Shown in pieces: positions 49,314 through 61,665 of a stretch of DNA of 64,000 nucleotides. Origin of the DNA: Nymphaea colorata (lineage: Eukaryota > Streptophyta > Magnoliopsida > Nymphaeales > Nymphaeaceae); NCBI RefSeq assembly GCF_008831285.2, contig NC_045146.1, positions 2,320,001 to 2,384,000 on the forward strand, written 5' to 3'. How positions within the stretch are numbered: position 1 is the first letter of the stretch; every line of letters starts with the position of its first letter. The notes beneath the pieces were generated by a model. That model was given only the letters and a program-made list of their open reading frames with translations, ran no database searches and was not told where the DNA came from. The translations under genes were made by a program, and so were the position numbers.

Positions 49314-50887
49314 ATTAATCAGCCCCTTAGCGATCGTTTGATGATAGTAATAAAAAAACCGGTTTAGATTCATTGGACACTTTAAAAGAATATTTCATCC
49401 ATTGTTCCCAAACAGCGCTTTGAGTGTCGTTTGACTGCAAAGATACTCTACGAGTCTTTTATGAATCTGATAAAAAAAGGTTCATGGAACATTAGTATCA
49501 ATGCTCCATGAATCTCACCCAATCTTTAAGGCAGATTCATGAAACACTCACATAATATCTTTACTGTCAAACATTCCCTTATAGTAACACATTATCATTG
49601 TCTGTTATTGTTGCCAAACAACTCCATAAAAATAGTAACAAACTGCTCTATGAATTTGTCTCAAAAATCGATTAACACAGGTATGAAATAGTTTGCTAGT
49701 GTTCCTGTTTTCAAACAATCACATAAGTCCAACCACCCAAATGGGTAGATCAAATAAAGAAAAGAAACTTTGGGGAATTTCTCTACATACCAACTCTCCA
49801 TTTCTCTGATCTGGACATGGATTTTTTTTATGACTAAACTTTTGCTTCCTTTGAAAAATAATATAACAAGCAATGAACTCTTTTAGGGAAGGGTGTGACT
49901 GAGGGTGATATTATAAATAGTTTTTCGAGTAACTAGTAGTAGCCAAGTTCTCTTTCCACTTTCCTTTTCAAATTAATATATACAGGAACCCTCGCTTTCA
50001 GATATGGTGAGGCACAAACTGAAAAAAACTTAGTCAAAGGAATGAGATAACAAAGGAAGAAACAGATCCTGACTTCCTGTTTGAAGAGAATGAAAATAAT
50101 GACATATATTATGTTTGTATGGCAAACTACAGAGGAATGAAAGAAAAGAAAAATGAAAATTATATTTGGCTTCAGAAGAATGGAAAGACTGATACTTTTC
50201 TTTCCCTTTATATTTGCTATCATTAATTCCTCGGTATCCTTTCATTTCATTTTCATCCTAGCATCTTCTTCCTCTCTATTCAATCATGTTGCCAATGGAA
50301 AATAATTGATTGAAGAAGACTTATGACAAGAGCTTAGTACTCCAATATTTTAAGGGTGCAACTATATATATAATTATGTATATAACTGGCTATTCAAAGT
50401 CACCCAGCTCATTAACGAGGACCATTAGATCCATTATATTGAACAGTTGAAATAAAAATAAAAAAAGTGTGAATTAATACTAAATTTGAAAAATGTTCAT
50501 CACCATTTTCTTGTTGTTTTTCTCTCAACCATCGATCACAGTGGATCAGATAAGCCTCATAAGTACGTTGGGTAGATTGTGATTTTTTTATATCATTATT
50601 AAGAAAAAAGCCTTAATAGAAAAGTATGTCATTCTCTCTCTCTTTTTTTCCTCTCTCTCACATCTCTCACACTTAAGTGCGAGATAAGTAAGAAACCATT
50701 TCTGCCTTTGATTTTTTCTATATTAGCGGTCCAAAGAAAAGAAAAAGAAAAACGGTGAATTAATAATAGATGATGAAAAATCTTATATATTTTAATGTCA
50801 ACCTTAGGTTTTTTTGTCAATGTAAGGGGTAATGTAAGGGGTAGGTGGTTTCTTAAAGTCTAATGCCTAATACTGTGACACCTTTTC

Positions 50888-50921
50888 TCTCTCTTTTTTT
50901 TTCTCTCTCTCTCTCTCTCTT

Positions 50922-50986
<65 letters not shown>
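50888..50986. repeat. (CT)n(AT)n microsatellite
   Basis: A pyrimidine-rich CT run (about 50888-50930) leading into about 56 bp of AT. Confidence 0.95.
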
Positions 50987-50988
<2 letters not shown>

Positions 50989-51642
50989 CAAAGGTTTTGT
51001 TAAGAAGGTAGAAATAAATCAAAATATTAATATTTTCATGAACATTTTGACTTCATACTGATTTTTTACCCAAAAAGTTGTTCAAGAGTCTATTCCGCCG
51101 AAAGGAACAAGGGAGGCGTGGGGTTAGATATTGAGCTGCTGTCATTGTTGTTGACGTTTGACATCGTGTTGCCAAAATTGCTGGCAGGAAAAGACTGCCA
51201 CCTAAATGATTAAGTAAATATTTTACTTTACACAACCGACACGGTTAAATGGTCAGTAAAATTTCATGTCATCGACGTATCCTTAGGACCAATATTTCAG
51301 AATTACTTGCACTTCAATCATGCACATGGAGTTTTGGAATTTTAGAAAATCTAATTAATTTTGTCGTTAAGTGCACTTAATTAAGTACATTAGTGTAATC
51401 ACATTTTAAGATGACTACAGTTAAAGTACAGTGAAAAAGTTGTAATTTTGTGGCTCAAAAATTTGAAGAAAAAACTTGTAACTTTTTTTGGTTTATCAAC
51501 AAAGAAAATCAACCAAATTATACATTTTGATATTCCATATTCCATATATAAACTAACACCCATTAACATCATGTCCTCTCACAAATTTTAGTATGATGTT
51601 GAAAATTTGGTCAATATTATTTTTATAGTCTTAATATTTTGT

Positions 51643-51644
<2 letters not shown>

Positions 51645-51698
<54 letters not shown>
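51645..51698. repeat. (AT)n microsatellite
   Basis: About 54 bp of uninterrupted AT. Confidence 0.95.
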
Positions 51699-51700
<2 letters not shown>

Positions 51701-52773
51701 TAGTTGGCATGATCATTGTTATAAATGAATTCAATCCGAGCTGACCTTGCTAGCATGGTGCACAAGGGTGTGCACCAAAAATTTGTGCATGGGGTGGCAA
51801 TGACCAAAATAATCTTATTAAAATAATAAAAAAAATGTTTAAAAGGGTAAAACATGTTCAATGGGTCAATCTACATCAGTTTGTCTCATTTAGGAGATTT
51901 GCATCTCATTTTGCTTGCACAATGAGATTATGCAATAACCAAAATGTCTCTATTAGAATACATCACTAATTTTTTTTATAAGGATAAGCAAGGATTGTGA
52001 AAAAAAAAAAGTCTAAAATGATATCTACTTTATAGAAAAAAAAAAAAAAAAAACACCCCCGTCTTCCTTTATAAAAAAAATTAAAATACCTCCATCTTCC
52101 CTTTGGTGTATATTTGTTGCACGCATAGAAGTGTGCATGCAACTCAATCTCATGATAAGCATGTATAACTTGTTGGTTGACAAGTTGTGACAATTTCATG
52201 AAAATATGTGAAATTATTCCTGCATATGTATTGGTGGGTCACTTTTGTTCCTACCAGTTTATGCCATAACCTTAGAGGGAATGTTGAATATTATTTCTCC
52301 ACCTACTTGGCCTTGAAAGGTCATGATCCAATGTGTTGACCAAGTGAAGGTAGCATTAATTTCCAATTTATATACTGAGGAGAAAATGGGCTAATTTGGT
52401 GCTTTTAGTTTTTAAACCACAATGTACACTTTCTTGTCCAATTTTGTTTAGAAAAACTCATTAATTTCATTAATTTTGAAAAATGATTTTTCACTCCTAT
52501 AAAAATTTTGAAACTATAATTTGACCTCCTTTACGATGCAGTACCCATTCAAGGCAAGGATACTTAGATGCAACGATTGGTACCAATGATGCATTAAAAT
52601 GTTGATTGCAAGATTTTTATTCTTTTCCAGTATTAGGGTTTTGGTATGGACTAAAGTTACATTCACGCGTGTGTAGTTAGAAATTTTTCATGAGGAGGTC
52701 AAATTATAATTTCAAAATTTTGACAAGAACCGAAAAAATCAATTTTCAAAATTTTGAGGGGGCCTAATACCTA

Positions 52774-53221
52774 GGGATGTCAATATATCCGATTTGAATC
52801 GGATATCCGACCGATCCGATAAAAAAAAAAACGGATACGGATAAAAATTTAATATCCGATTAAGAAATCGGATCGGATTCAGATTTAATAAATGACATCC
52901 GATTGGATTCGGATTCGGATATACATGAATATCAGATCGGATTCGGATACGGATTCGGATCAGATTCAGTTTTAAACAAATATCCTCTATCTAATACTTG
53001 AAAAATGGCAAAATCCGGTTCAAAATTCGGATTCGGATTCAGATATAAATATATAAAATCGGATTCAGATCGGATTCGGATTGTAAAATCGGATTTTGGA
53101 TTTGGATTCGGATATGACTTTGCTTTATCCGAATTCGAATCCGAATCCGAATATATGAATATCCAAAAAAACAGATATGGTTGAAAATATATCCGATCTG
53201 AATCCGATCCGTTGACATCCC
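52774..53221. mobile_element. TA-flanked inverted-terminus element with GGATTCGGAT body
   Basis: 448 bp beginning GGGATGTCAA and ending TTGACATCCC (perfect 10-bp inverted ends), flanked on both sides by TA (52772-52773, 53222-53223). The interior consists almost entirely of GGATTCGGAT/ATCCGAATCC words in changing orientation. Small MITE-like element, non-coding. The open frames through it (for example an Ile-Arg repeat) are products of the simple repeat. Confidence 0.75.
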
Positions 53222-53223
53222 TA

Positions 53224-53856
53224 CTAGTACCCTGCCCACCCCTTCTTGGCTCTACCCCAGTTAAGGTGCATGCTGTACAAACCTCCGGTACATGACATGT
53301 AGGCCCTGGCTCATTTTCAGGATGGTCGTGGCTCACTCTTAAGAACATGTGTCATGCACACAGTGTTGTATACCTTTGTATTGTAAACAAGCTTGTGCAT
53401 ATAACTACATTAGTTCTGGTATAAAAAAAAATGGCATTCTCTGTCATTGCTAACATGCAATGGTACTTGTTAGGGCATGCCACTTAAGAGAAGCCCATTT
53501 TTACCCTAAAAAAAAAAGTTGAAGCTTATGACCGTTGCGTTGTTTAAGAATTCAAGGGGCAAGTTAAACATGCGAAAAATATTTTATTTCATATCGGTTA
53601 AATATTGGGGAAAATCTAAATTTTCAAGTTTAATTATTCAAATTAAAAAGGCGTCCTGTTAGTAGCACAGTTTTGGCTATTGCACACTCAACGATTTATG
53701 CAATTCATGGCCTTTTGAATGTGAAAATGTAACTTCAGTTAGCATTTAATGTAATTGTTTAATCTTTTCAGTTTTTTTTTCTTTTCTTCCTTCCGCTGGT
53801 TTAAAAAAGTCTATGATTTTGAAAACACGTTTGAACAAAAGCTACATTGTTCACTA
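53224..53856. other. Short intergenic spacer
   Basis: AT-rich sequence between two small inverted-terminus elements. No gene or clear repeat is seen. Confidence 0.5.
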
Positions 53857-54687
53857 GGGCTGCACAACGAGCCGAGCCAACTTGGGCTCAACTTGAACTC
53901 GCTCAAAAAACTCAACTTGTTTATAAACGAGCCGAGTTCGAGCTTACAAAGATACTCAAAATGATAAATGAGTCAAGTTCAAGTTTCAGGAACTCGGCTC
54001 CTTTATACTCAATTCTCAAACCAGTACTCTATATAATATTGCCAACTTTTAGGGGACAAGTTACACAAGTTAAATGCTTAACGAGTTAAACGAGTTACAT
54101 GACATGAGTTAACACCAAACACGTTAACGCCTAAACGAGTCGACTTCGAGCTCAAGCTTACAATAAGGAGCTTGACTCAGTTCGAGCCGAGTTCGAGCTT
54201 GAGTTTTTTGAAGCCAGTCGAGCTTGAGCTGGCCAAGCTTGACATGAGTTAACACCAAACACGTTAACGCCTAAACGAGTCGACTTCGAGCTCAAGCTTA
54301 CAATAAGGAGCTTGACTCAGTTCGAGCCGAGTTCGAGCTTGAGTTTTTTGAAGCCAGTCGAGCTTGAGCTGGCCAAGCTTGACATGAGTTAACACCAAAC
54401 ACGTTAATGCCTAAACGAGTCGACTTCGAGCTCAAGCTTACAATAAGGAGCTTGACTCAGTTCGAGCCGAGTTCGAGCTTGAGTTTTTTGAAGCCAGTCG
54501 AGCTTGAGCTGGCCAAGCTTGACATGAGTTAACACCAAACACGTTAACGCCTAAACGAGTCGACTTCGAGCTCAAGCTTACAATAAGGAGCTTGACTCAG
54601 TTCGAGCCGAGTTCGAGCTTGAGTTTTTTGAAGCCAGTCGAGCTTGAGCTGGCCAAGCTTGGGCTCGACTCGGCTCACGTGCAGCCC
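53857..54687. mobile_element. TA-flanked inverted-terminus element holding a 140-bp array
   Basis: Begins GGGCTGCACAACGAGCCGAG and ends CTCGGCTCACGTGCAGCCC. The outer 9 bp (GGGCTGCAC/GTGCAGCCC) are perfectly inverted and the next bases mostly are. TA lies on each side (53855-53856, 54688-54689). The interior is GAGCTCGAGCTT-rich and contains four 140-bp units. Non-coding, MITE-like. TA duplication and GGG...CCC ends are shared with the element at 52774. Confidence 0.75.
54101..54660. repeat. 4 x 140-bp tandem repeat
   Basis: Units start GACATGAGTTAACACCAAAC at 54101, 54241, 54381 and 54521. The only difference seen is ACGTTAATGCC in place of ACGTTAACGCC in the third copy. Amplified inside the element 53857-54687. 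Confidence 0.95.
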
Positions 54688-54689
54688 TA

Positions 54690-55990
54690 TTCAGGACACA
54701 CATTTTGCAACATCCATTATGTATTCTCATTGCTTATCCAGTATTTCCAAAGTTAGATATGTTGCTCACGAGAGAGAGAGAGAAGGCAATCCAATGACTA
54801 TGAGAATGAGAAACGTAAAAGATAACAGTGTTTGGCTTGAATGAGAAAGGTAAAACTCAAGAGAATAGTTGGTGAAGGTTTGTCAAAAGACGAAAACTAA
54901 TGAAGAACCGTCTAACGATCGTTGGTAAACCTTACCAAATCCACCTCTGCTTCAACAGTAAGAAAATAGTTGGTGGTCAAGCTTTTGTGAAGAATCGGCT
55001 TGTATTTTCAAGCTTCGGAAACTATTACTAAAGAGGCCTTGTTCAATAGATCATAATGGGTTAAGGGATGATATTTCGCTTCCTATAGGCATCATAAATC
55101 TGTTCATCAATGTCTATCGGCGTTGTTGAGATAAGTTTGATGCAACAAACCAATTGAAAATAACAATTGAGAGCAAATGTCACCAACTTCTCTATTGATC
55201 AAAGGATGAGGCAACATGCAATGGCGGAGGGGCACTCTGAATTTAAATTTTAAAATTGAAGGGTCACCCGTATGTAAAAAACTGAAAAAACCAATGATGT
55301 TTCTATATGTAACTAAGGTAAAATGTGTGGGCTGGGGTGGCAATTGCCCACACTAGCTATCAACATGTGATCCTTAGGCCTACCCTCGACAGTGTAAAAC
55401 CTTATATCACAGACAACATATTTCTCAAACACGGACAGAGTTTTCATGATGAGAAGACAATGTTGGCGAAGGTAATGGTGAAATTGGTGTTATATACACA
55501 GACACACACACACTAATGCTAAGAAGACAACGGGTCGGCAAAGGTTGGACTTTCCTAGACATTTTTTTAACAAGAAAATGGCACTCTAAGGTTAATCATT
55601 TGGAGGGTGTTCGACGATGCTGAGATGATATAAATGTAGAATTAAAATGTTCATTTTTTATGAGATAAGAATTGCTTAATATCAAAACAAAGAATTTTGA
55701 TTCCAAAATTATAAGCTCATTTTTGAATCAAAATTCTATGATTCTACCTTAATTAGGGATAGAATTACGTTTTCAGAATTTTAGATTTTTTTTTTCATTT
55801 TTCTTTGAGACACATGTCAAGATAGTTTTAATTCATCAACATTTTTAGAATTTTAATTGGTGTTTTATCATGTTTGATTTTTTAAATCAAAATTCCAGAC
55901 TATCAAACACAAAGAGAAATTAGAACTGGGACTTTCACTTCAATTCCAATTTGAGGTGCAATTTGGTTTCTAAATTCTATCATCAAAATT
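54690..55990. other. Intergenic stretch, no gene seen
   Basis: AT-rich. 55620-55990 has repeated GAATTTTGATTC/GAATCAAAATTC words in both orientations, suggesting an old small transposon. No coding signal. Confidence 0.45.
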
Positions 55991-56151
55991 CAAGGCCCTA
56001 CTGACGTTTTTTGAGACAATGTCACTAAAAGTCCCACCTAGGGGTCTTCGTTGATGGTTTTGAGAAAACGTCTTCAAACCTTTATTGACGTTTTAGAGAA
56101 AGCATCACTAAAAATCTGCACTTTCGTGCCGTGACCTCTTTTTTCCTAGTG
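55991..56151. mobile_element. Right end of a CACTA-type DNA transposon
   Basis: Ends CTTTTTTCCTAGTG at 56151, the reverse complement of a CACTAGGAAAAAAG terminus. Inside lie repeated subterminal motifs of the family (TGACGTTTT, GAGA.A..G.CACTAAAA, ACGTCTTC). No matching CACTA left end was found to the left, so only a terminal fragment is claimed. Confidence 0.6.
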
Positions 56152-58200
56152 CATTCGAGCTAGGCTTGAGCAGAAAATTGTAAAAATTGGGTCCTTATTG
56201 GAGGTAATTGTTAGCAATAAGACATTTTTACCTTGTTATACAATTCCCTCTTCAAAGTTGGGCAGATTTATAAGGCACTTGCCCTCAATTTGACTCGGCA
56301 GATCCAATTACAGGCGATCTTATTGAGGCAACGACAATATTAATGCACAGAAAGTTGCCTGAATCCTTGAAACAAATGCAACACTTCCAAGGTCTCCTAC
56401 CCTCCATTTCAAGGGTTCTACACAAAGTCAAGTTAGATTTGACTAAAATATATTAATCTAGCAACTTTTAGTCCCTAGTTCTGACATATCTCGGATTTTC
56501 ATGTTGTACTCCACCTAAGTATCGACGCAGCCCAAGACTTTGGAGGCAAAGAGAACGAGCGGCTTTCGAGGTTTCTTCTTCAAGCAGTAGGTTGTTAACC
56601 TCCTGCTTACCCGGGAAGTTTATTGTCATGCATATGATGCATCGTTTTATTTATATTATTTTAAATGATAAATGAGTTATGCAACTTGGATTTGATATGC
56701 ACTTTTTCATATTTGACGACCAACGAGTTTATTAGCACGCATATGATGCAGCGTTTCAGTATTTAAAACGATAAATGAATTATGCAACTCTCAAACTAGA
56801 TGAAGAAAAAGCATCATGTCGTATACCAAATTAGTTTAATGCCCCTAACATTTACATGTAATATACTTGATTATTCTTTAACATAGACTATTTGATACCA
56901 AACTAAGGCTTGATTTTTGTAATTGTTTGCAGTTCTAAAGCAACTTCCAACATTGAAAAACTTAGTTTCTCGTGATGAGTAAGTACCGAACTATCAACAA
57001 TTATGAAATATCAAATGACGTATCGGGAATCGCATGTGACTGCTGATTGTATCTTCTCCTCAATCAAGAAGCAACGATAAATTTGTATTTCTTGTACAAC
57101 TCATGCGTTATAACATAACATTTTCATTACTATGAAGACATATGCATGCATTAAAGAACGTTCTCTAATCCTCATTGAGTCAACTTCTCATGAAATATCT
57201 ACCTCAAGTTCTCGTAGATGATGGACATCACATAGTGCTAATTTTAGATATTAGATATTCTATCTCGTTTTACCAAGGTTATATAATTTAAAATTGAGGG
57301 GGAGATACCCAGGGGCGGAGCTCAGATTTTTTTTAGGGGCGGGCCAAATGGGAGCTGGGTTTTGTGGGTTAGATTTGAGTATGACCAAACTGAACTCTCA
57401 TTCAAAAAATACATGTAGGCAAAAAAATTTTCAATTTTTACACTGTATTTTTTTTTTTCATCTAGAGATACCTCAAAGAAGCTAAAGCCGCTCTTCCTGT
57501 TACCTTGCCTTGGGTTGCTTTGGAACCTCAGTGACTTATTGTTAGTCATTCAACTCAAGAGTAAAGCCCACCACCATTTGTAATTTAGAAAAGTAACACT
57601 CATGTGAATCGAATTGATGAGCAGCTTTCACTGGTCCACCAGCCCTACCAGCTATGCGGCAGAACATTTGGTAAGAAAAACATTATGTTCTTGAAATCCA
57701 TATTCCTATAGAATAGGTGCTTACGTATCATGTTTCTTAGAGAAAAAAAAAAGTACGGTGTTTTCAGATCACATATTATAAGACTCTGTTCCAATTACTC
57801 AATGTTTTTAACAAAAAGAAGAAGCTCCGGATCATGTACCGCAGGACTTTATGTTCCGAACACCCAATGGTTTTCTTCCTCTAATAACTCATATGATGGA
57901 TCGTTACCAGAGAGTAATTAGTCCCCTCCGCATTTTAATTCTGATGTGCCATCCTAAGTTTGTTTGAATCCGATAAGCGTTACCGGAACTACATATAAAA
58001 TATTTATTTTCTAAAAAACATTTAAAGAAGAAGGCTTTAGAGGCAAATTTCCTATTCAGTAAATAATAGGTATAAAATACTACTGATTGAATAAAGAAAA
58101 GAAAATATCTGATAAACATCAGATGAGGGGGACAAAAAATGTGAATTTGACAGTGGGGATCTCATAAATGTCCAAGCTTTTATTTAATTGAATAAATATG
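56152..58200. other. Intergenic stretch, no gene seen
   Basis: No exon chain recognised. 57295-57420 starts with CAGGGGCGGAGCTCAGA, a form common at the ends of dispersed plant repeats, followed by GGGCGGGCC. Related GGAGC(C/A)..-type words occur at 58630-58680, 59360-59410 and 59705-59760. 55330-55350, 58655-58675 and 59380-59405 share a GTGTGGGC..TTGCCCACAC palindrome. Confidence 0.45.
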
Positions 58201-58285
58201 TGCTGGCTATGGGGTTCGAACCCATGCGCACTGAATGTGCAGAAGATCTTAAGTCTTCCCCCTTAGACCTCTCGGGCAAACCAGC
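58201..58285 (-). tRNA. tRNA-Leu(UAA)
   Basis: 85-nt class II tRNA on the minus strand. The acceptor stem GCTGGTT pairs with AGCCAGC (one G-T pair), with discriminator A at 58201. The anticodon stem GAAGA/TCTTC encloses the loop CTTAAGA with anticodon TAA, reading UUA Leu codons. A long variable arm follows, and the T arm has GGGTTCGAACCCC, so the B-box is intact. There is no intron, unlike the plastid trnL-UAA gene, so this is a nuclear-type gene. It stands alone in intergenic DNA. Confidence 0.93.
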
Positions 58286-60873
58286 AGGATGTTTCTGATG
58301 GTACCGATTTTTCTTTTTTGTGCGATAAAATAAGGAAACCGGTTCCGTCGGTCCAGTTGGAACTTTGATCCGAATCCAACCTCATCGTCTGGAGTTTAGC
58401 CTGATCCTTGTCCCACGACCCAAATGGGTTGAACCGTCTTCTGGTTGCAGTCGGATTAGAAATTTAGATTCACCGCTTTATACCAGATGGCGTTGTCCAG
58501 ATTTGATTTTCTAATGGTTCGGTGTCACCATATGTTTCAGAACCATCTTCGTGAGATCCATCTCAGTTTCAACTTGGATCGCGATCTATGTGGAATCGTG
58601 GATCTATTACTGTATTTGAAGTTAGGCATACTCTGGAGCCACATGCTAGCGGGTGTGGGCAGTTGCCCACACCAGCCCAACAAAATAAAATTTATCTACA
58701 TACAGCGGCCTTCAAAATATTTGCGGATCTATACACATATTATTGCCTTCTCAGCCCAATATTTTTGGCTCCGTCAATGTCATGTATCTTTCAGATTACC
58801 GCTTCCTTTTTTATGAGACGAAAACCCATTTGGTATCAAATCTATTTGCACATTTTCCCTTTTATTCGCGGTACTAATCCGAATTTCCCATAAGTTTAAC
58901 AAGGAAACTATCCATCAATCAGGTGGGAAAGGGCGATCTGGATCGATCAGTATTAAGTATTGAGAAGCACTTACTGCAAGGTTCTCACCTCACCCACTCG
59001 CTTGGTCGAGCTCTTTATCTCTTGCATTAATAAACTTATGTATGTATGTATGCATGTGTATATATGTATGTTTGTTTGTTTCTACAAAACTAACGAAGAA
59101 ATGATAAGACTTAATGGATCGATTCAACATTTATAGTTTATTTTGCACGTAACAAATTCTAAATCATGTCATCTAATGTGTGAAACAAAAAATGGAAATG
59201 AAGGATGTCAAGAACCAGAGGGGGCATAAAGGGGGGCCCACATGGGTCTTGGCCCCACCTCAATTCTTTTAAAAAGATTACATGTAAATTTTTAAAAAAT
59301 TTATTTGTTTTATATAAAATTTTTGAAAAATAATATTTCGGCTCATATAAAAACTAAGCAGCAGGGCCGAAGCCACATGTGGGCATGTGTGGGCAATTGC
59401 CCACACAGCCCAATAAAACCCTTCTTTACATATTGGTTGACCTTAAACTTTTGTTTATATATATATATATATATATATAAACGAATCCAACTTCATATCC
59501 ATGTTTTTTTTACATGTAGCGTGAATTTGGATTCCACGCTTCCGAGATCTACTGCTTGTTTTAGGAAGGAAACTTACATCACACATCTTTTAAAGCAGTC
59601 TCGGATCTGTTTTCTTTTTCTTGGAAAATGCAGTCTCGGATCTGTTTTCTTTTTCTTGGAAAATGCATTGGAATTAAGATGAAGTTACTTGAGTTACGAT
59701 AGCTCAGGAGCAGAGCCAAGGTAGACCCGCATGGGCCTTGACCCCACTTCAATTTTTTTTAATTTACATATAAATTTTAGAAATTTTCACTTGTTTTATA
59801 TAAAATTTTGAAAAACAATAGTCAAAAACTTTAATTCAACTCCTTTATGGTGAAAAAATTTCTGAATCCGCCTCTACAATAGCTTCTGACGAAAGCAGAT
59901 CTGAACATCTACCAATCCACATTGCATAACGTGCACTGACATCCCTACTATTACTAGTTGTCTCCTCATTCTTTATGTGTATGTGGTAGGGTAAACACAT
60001 AAAAGGACCACACGGTATGAGTGCCCACAGGCCGATTGTTATTTGATCTTGATGAACCGAATATATGAGAGGATTTATGCTAAGCTTCAGCATAGAATTA
60101 TTGATCAGAATGTGTCCAATCCAATCAGAAGGCCTTATTGAACGATAAGATACTTAGATAATGTTGCAGAACAAGGCCTCGTTTTAGCCAGGCATTATCT
60201 GCAGAGTTGAGCAGTTAGGGTACTGATTAAAGGCATGGTGGTTGGATGGATGCATGGTACAGGCTCATTAAATGCATATCCAGTTCTTAGTGATGGTTCC
60301 TTGTCTTCATGTTATGTAAGAGGAAAATACCAACTTGAAGTTTGTTGGCTGCAATGCAATGCATGTAATGGCAAGGAAGCAGCTAAGAACTTAATGCTTG
60401 TGTTCAGGACCATGGTTTTCTGGTTCTTCCATTAGTTTCTTTCCAGTTACCGGAATGTGGACGTCTCGCCGTCACTCTTTTATCTATGTTGATTGGAAGA
60501 TAAACTTGCCCTTGGTTTTAATTTGGTGCAATATGAATCACACTCTTAAATCTAAGTGGTTCGATGTATACCTTGTGGATGTTCTCTGCAGACATCCATC
60601 TCAGGGAAGATGAAACCTCAAGGCAGATAGAGTGCATAGTATCAAACACTGCCTAAGTTGCTTATAGCAGAAGCTGTCATGCCTACACATGGCACAGCAG
60701 ATAAGGATCTGCTAAGACGCAGTCCAACCATTCACATGATGATGAATATGACTCACAAAGATGGGAACTGAACCTTATTCCATATGACTCAGGTTCAAAA
60801 CATTTAGATAGAACCATAGACAAGTGATAATAAGTTCTCTCTTAGAGACATACAAACTTATGGTTCTGAACCA
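58286..60873. other. Intergenic stretch, no gene seen
   Basis: Contains two diverged copies of an AT-rich dispersed repeat (about 59220-59340 and 59700-59825), a short (TA)n run at 59457-59480 and a 35-bp duplication at 59595-59664. 60200-60640 is less repetitive but shows no recognisable exon chain. Confidence 0.5.
59595..59664. repeat. 2 x 35-bp tandem duplication
   Basis: GCAGTCTCGGATCTG...GGAAAAT occurs twice, starting at 59595 and 59630, identical by eye. Confidence 0.9.
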
Positions 60874-61552
60874 CTAGGGGCATTTAGGACCCCCTCTCTT
60901 GGTCTTCCAGCTGTTGTAGCAAGGGCAGACCTCCTTGTGGGCGTAAGTGCCTGGTGGTACACATCTACACTTGTAGCAACACTCCTGACAGTAGAACATG
61001 CATGGCTTGTGAAATGCAGTCTTCGAGCATCTAAAAGAACAGGCATCCGGGCATTCTGTAACAATGGAGAAGAGATTTTGATCTCATTAAGGAAAACAAT
61101 TGACAATTATTGTATATCTACAATTGATTTAACCACTGTAACATACTGAACATGAATGAATTCATAAAAATTACAGTAGCACACATATATATGTGTGTAC
61201 CTGATGCAGCAAATCCTGAATGCCTGTGTCTGTGCTGAAATTTGACAAAGAAAACTGTCATCTCTCAAAATGAAAGGGAAAAAAGGAGAACCATGAAAAA
61301 AAGGTCTTTGTTCTGTTTGATCTCAGGTAACGTTTCTTACCCATGGCTTGGCTGTTGTAGAGGTTGTAACCCTCCCCTGTTGTGACTCTGCCTGTACCAC
61401 CATTTGAAAAATAACAATTTACATCAAATCTTGAATAAGATATGGAAGTAAGCTCAGTCAGATGCTGGTGCTTGAGTTACCATGGTCGAGCTTCCAGCCA
61501 GTAGTGCAAAAAACAGAGCCAAGAAGAATAGACAGCAAACAGGTTTCTCCAT
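60874..61552 (-). CDS. GASA/snakin gibberellin-regulated cysteine-rich peptide, 4 exons
   Basis: Secreted small protein of the GASA (snakin) family, linked to hormone response, growth and antimicrobial defence. Coding exons in transcript order: 61552-61481, 61391-61341, 61234-61201, 61055-60874. GT-AG junctions keep frame and give 112 aa ending in TAG. Residues 1 to about 22 are a signal peptide (CLFFLALFFALLAG). Residues about 25-52 are a short linker with HRHRHSG. The last 60 residues are the GASA domain with all 12 cysteines in the family spacing: ECPDACSFRCS, CMFYCQECCYKCRCVPPGTY, CPCYNSWK and the terminal GGPKCP. Introns are short (89, 106 and 145 bp). A TATA-like box lies 58-66 nt upstream of the ATG. 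Probably functional. The exact family member cannot be assigned. Confidence 0.95.
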
Positions 61553-61609
61553 TGAAACACACAGCTTCCAAGGGGAACTAAGATGTGAGATGAAAGCAAA
61601 CCGGTTAGG

Positions 61610-61618
61610 TACTTATAG
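61610..61618 (-). promoter_or_regulatory. Probable TATA box of the GASA gene
   Basis: CTATAAGTA on the minus strand, 58-66 nt upstream of the ATG. That is compatible with a short leader starting about 30 nt upstream of the ATG. A (CT)n run follows just upstream, at 61640-61665 on the plus strand. Confidence 0.5.
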
Positions 61619-61639
61619 ACAGAACACCGACACTTTAAT

Positions 61640-61665
61640 TCTCTCTCTCTCTCTCTCTCTCTCTC
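61640..61665. repeat. (CT)n microsatellite in the GASA promoter
   Basis: About 26 bp of CT on the plus strand (GA on the GASA sense strand), 22 bp upstream of the TATA-like box. Confidence 0.9.

Larger units (their letters stand above)
43341..52773. repeat. Repeat-rich intergenic DNA, no gene supported
   Basis: About 9.4 kb of AT-rich sequence. Two diverged copies of one dispersed repeat lie at about 44070-44290 and 44328-44530 (shared CTTGGTTCGA...TTTTGGCT...ATTTATGTAATGAC...TATAAACTCTTGA). 46085-46300 and 46790-47040 are full of GAGCTCGAGCTT-like words related to the element at 53857. 47836-48230 is a diverged relative of the GGATTCGGAT element at 52774. Open frames such as 43558-43947 and 44919-45281 show no recognisable domain. 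Separate entries cover the tandem arrays. Confidence 0.55.

Noticed and set aside
52932-53348. 138-codon frame rich in Asp-Ser-Asn-Pro
   Set aside because: Translation of the GGATTCGGAT simple-repeat body of a small transposon.
58201-58285. Plastid-derived tRNA insertion
   Set aside because: Plastid trnL-UAA carries a group I intron and a different sequence. This intronless copy with intact stems is a nuclear-type gene.
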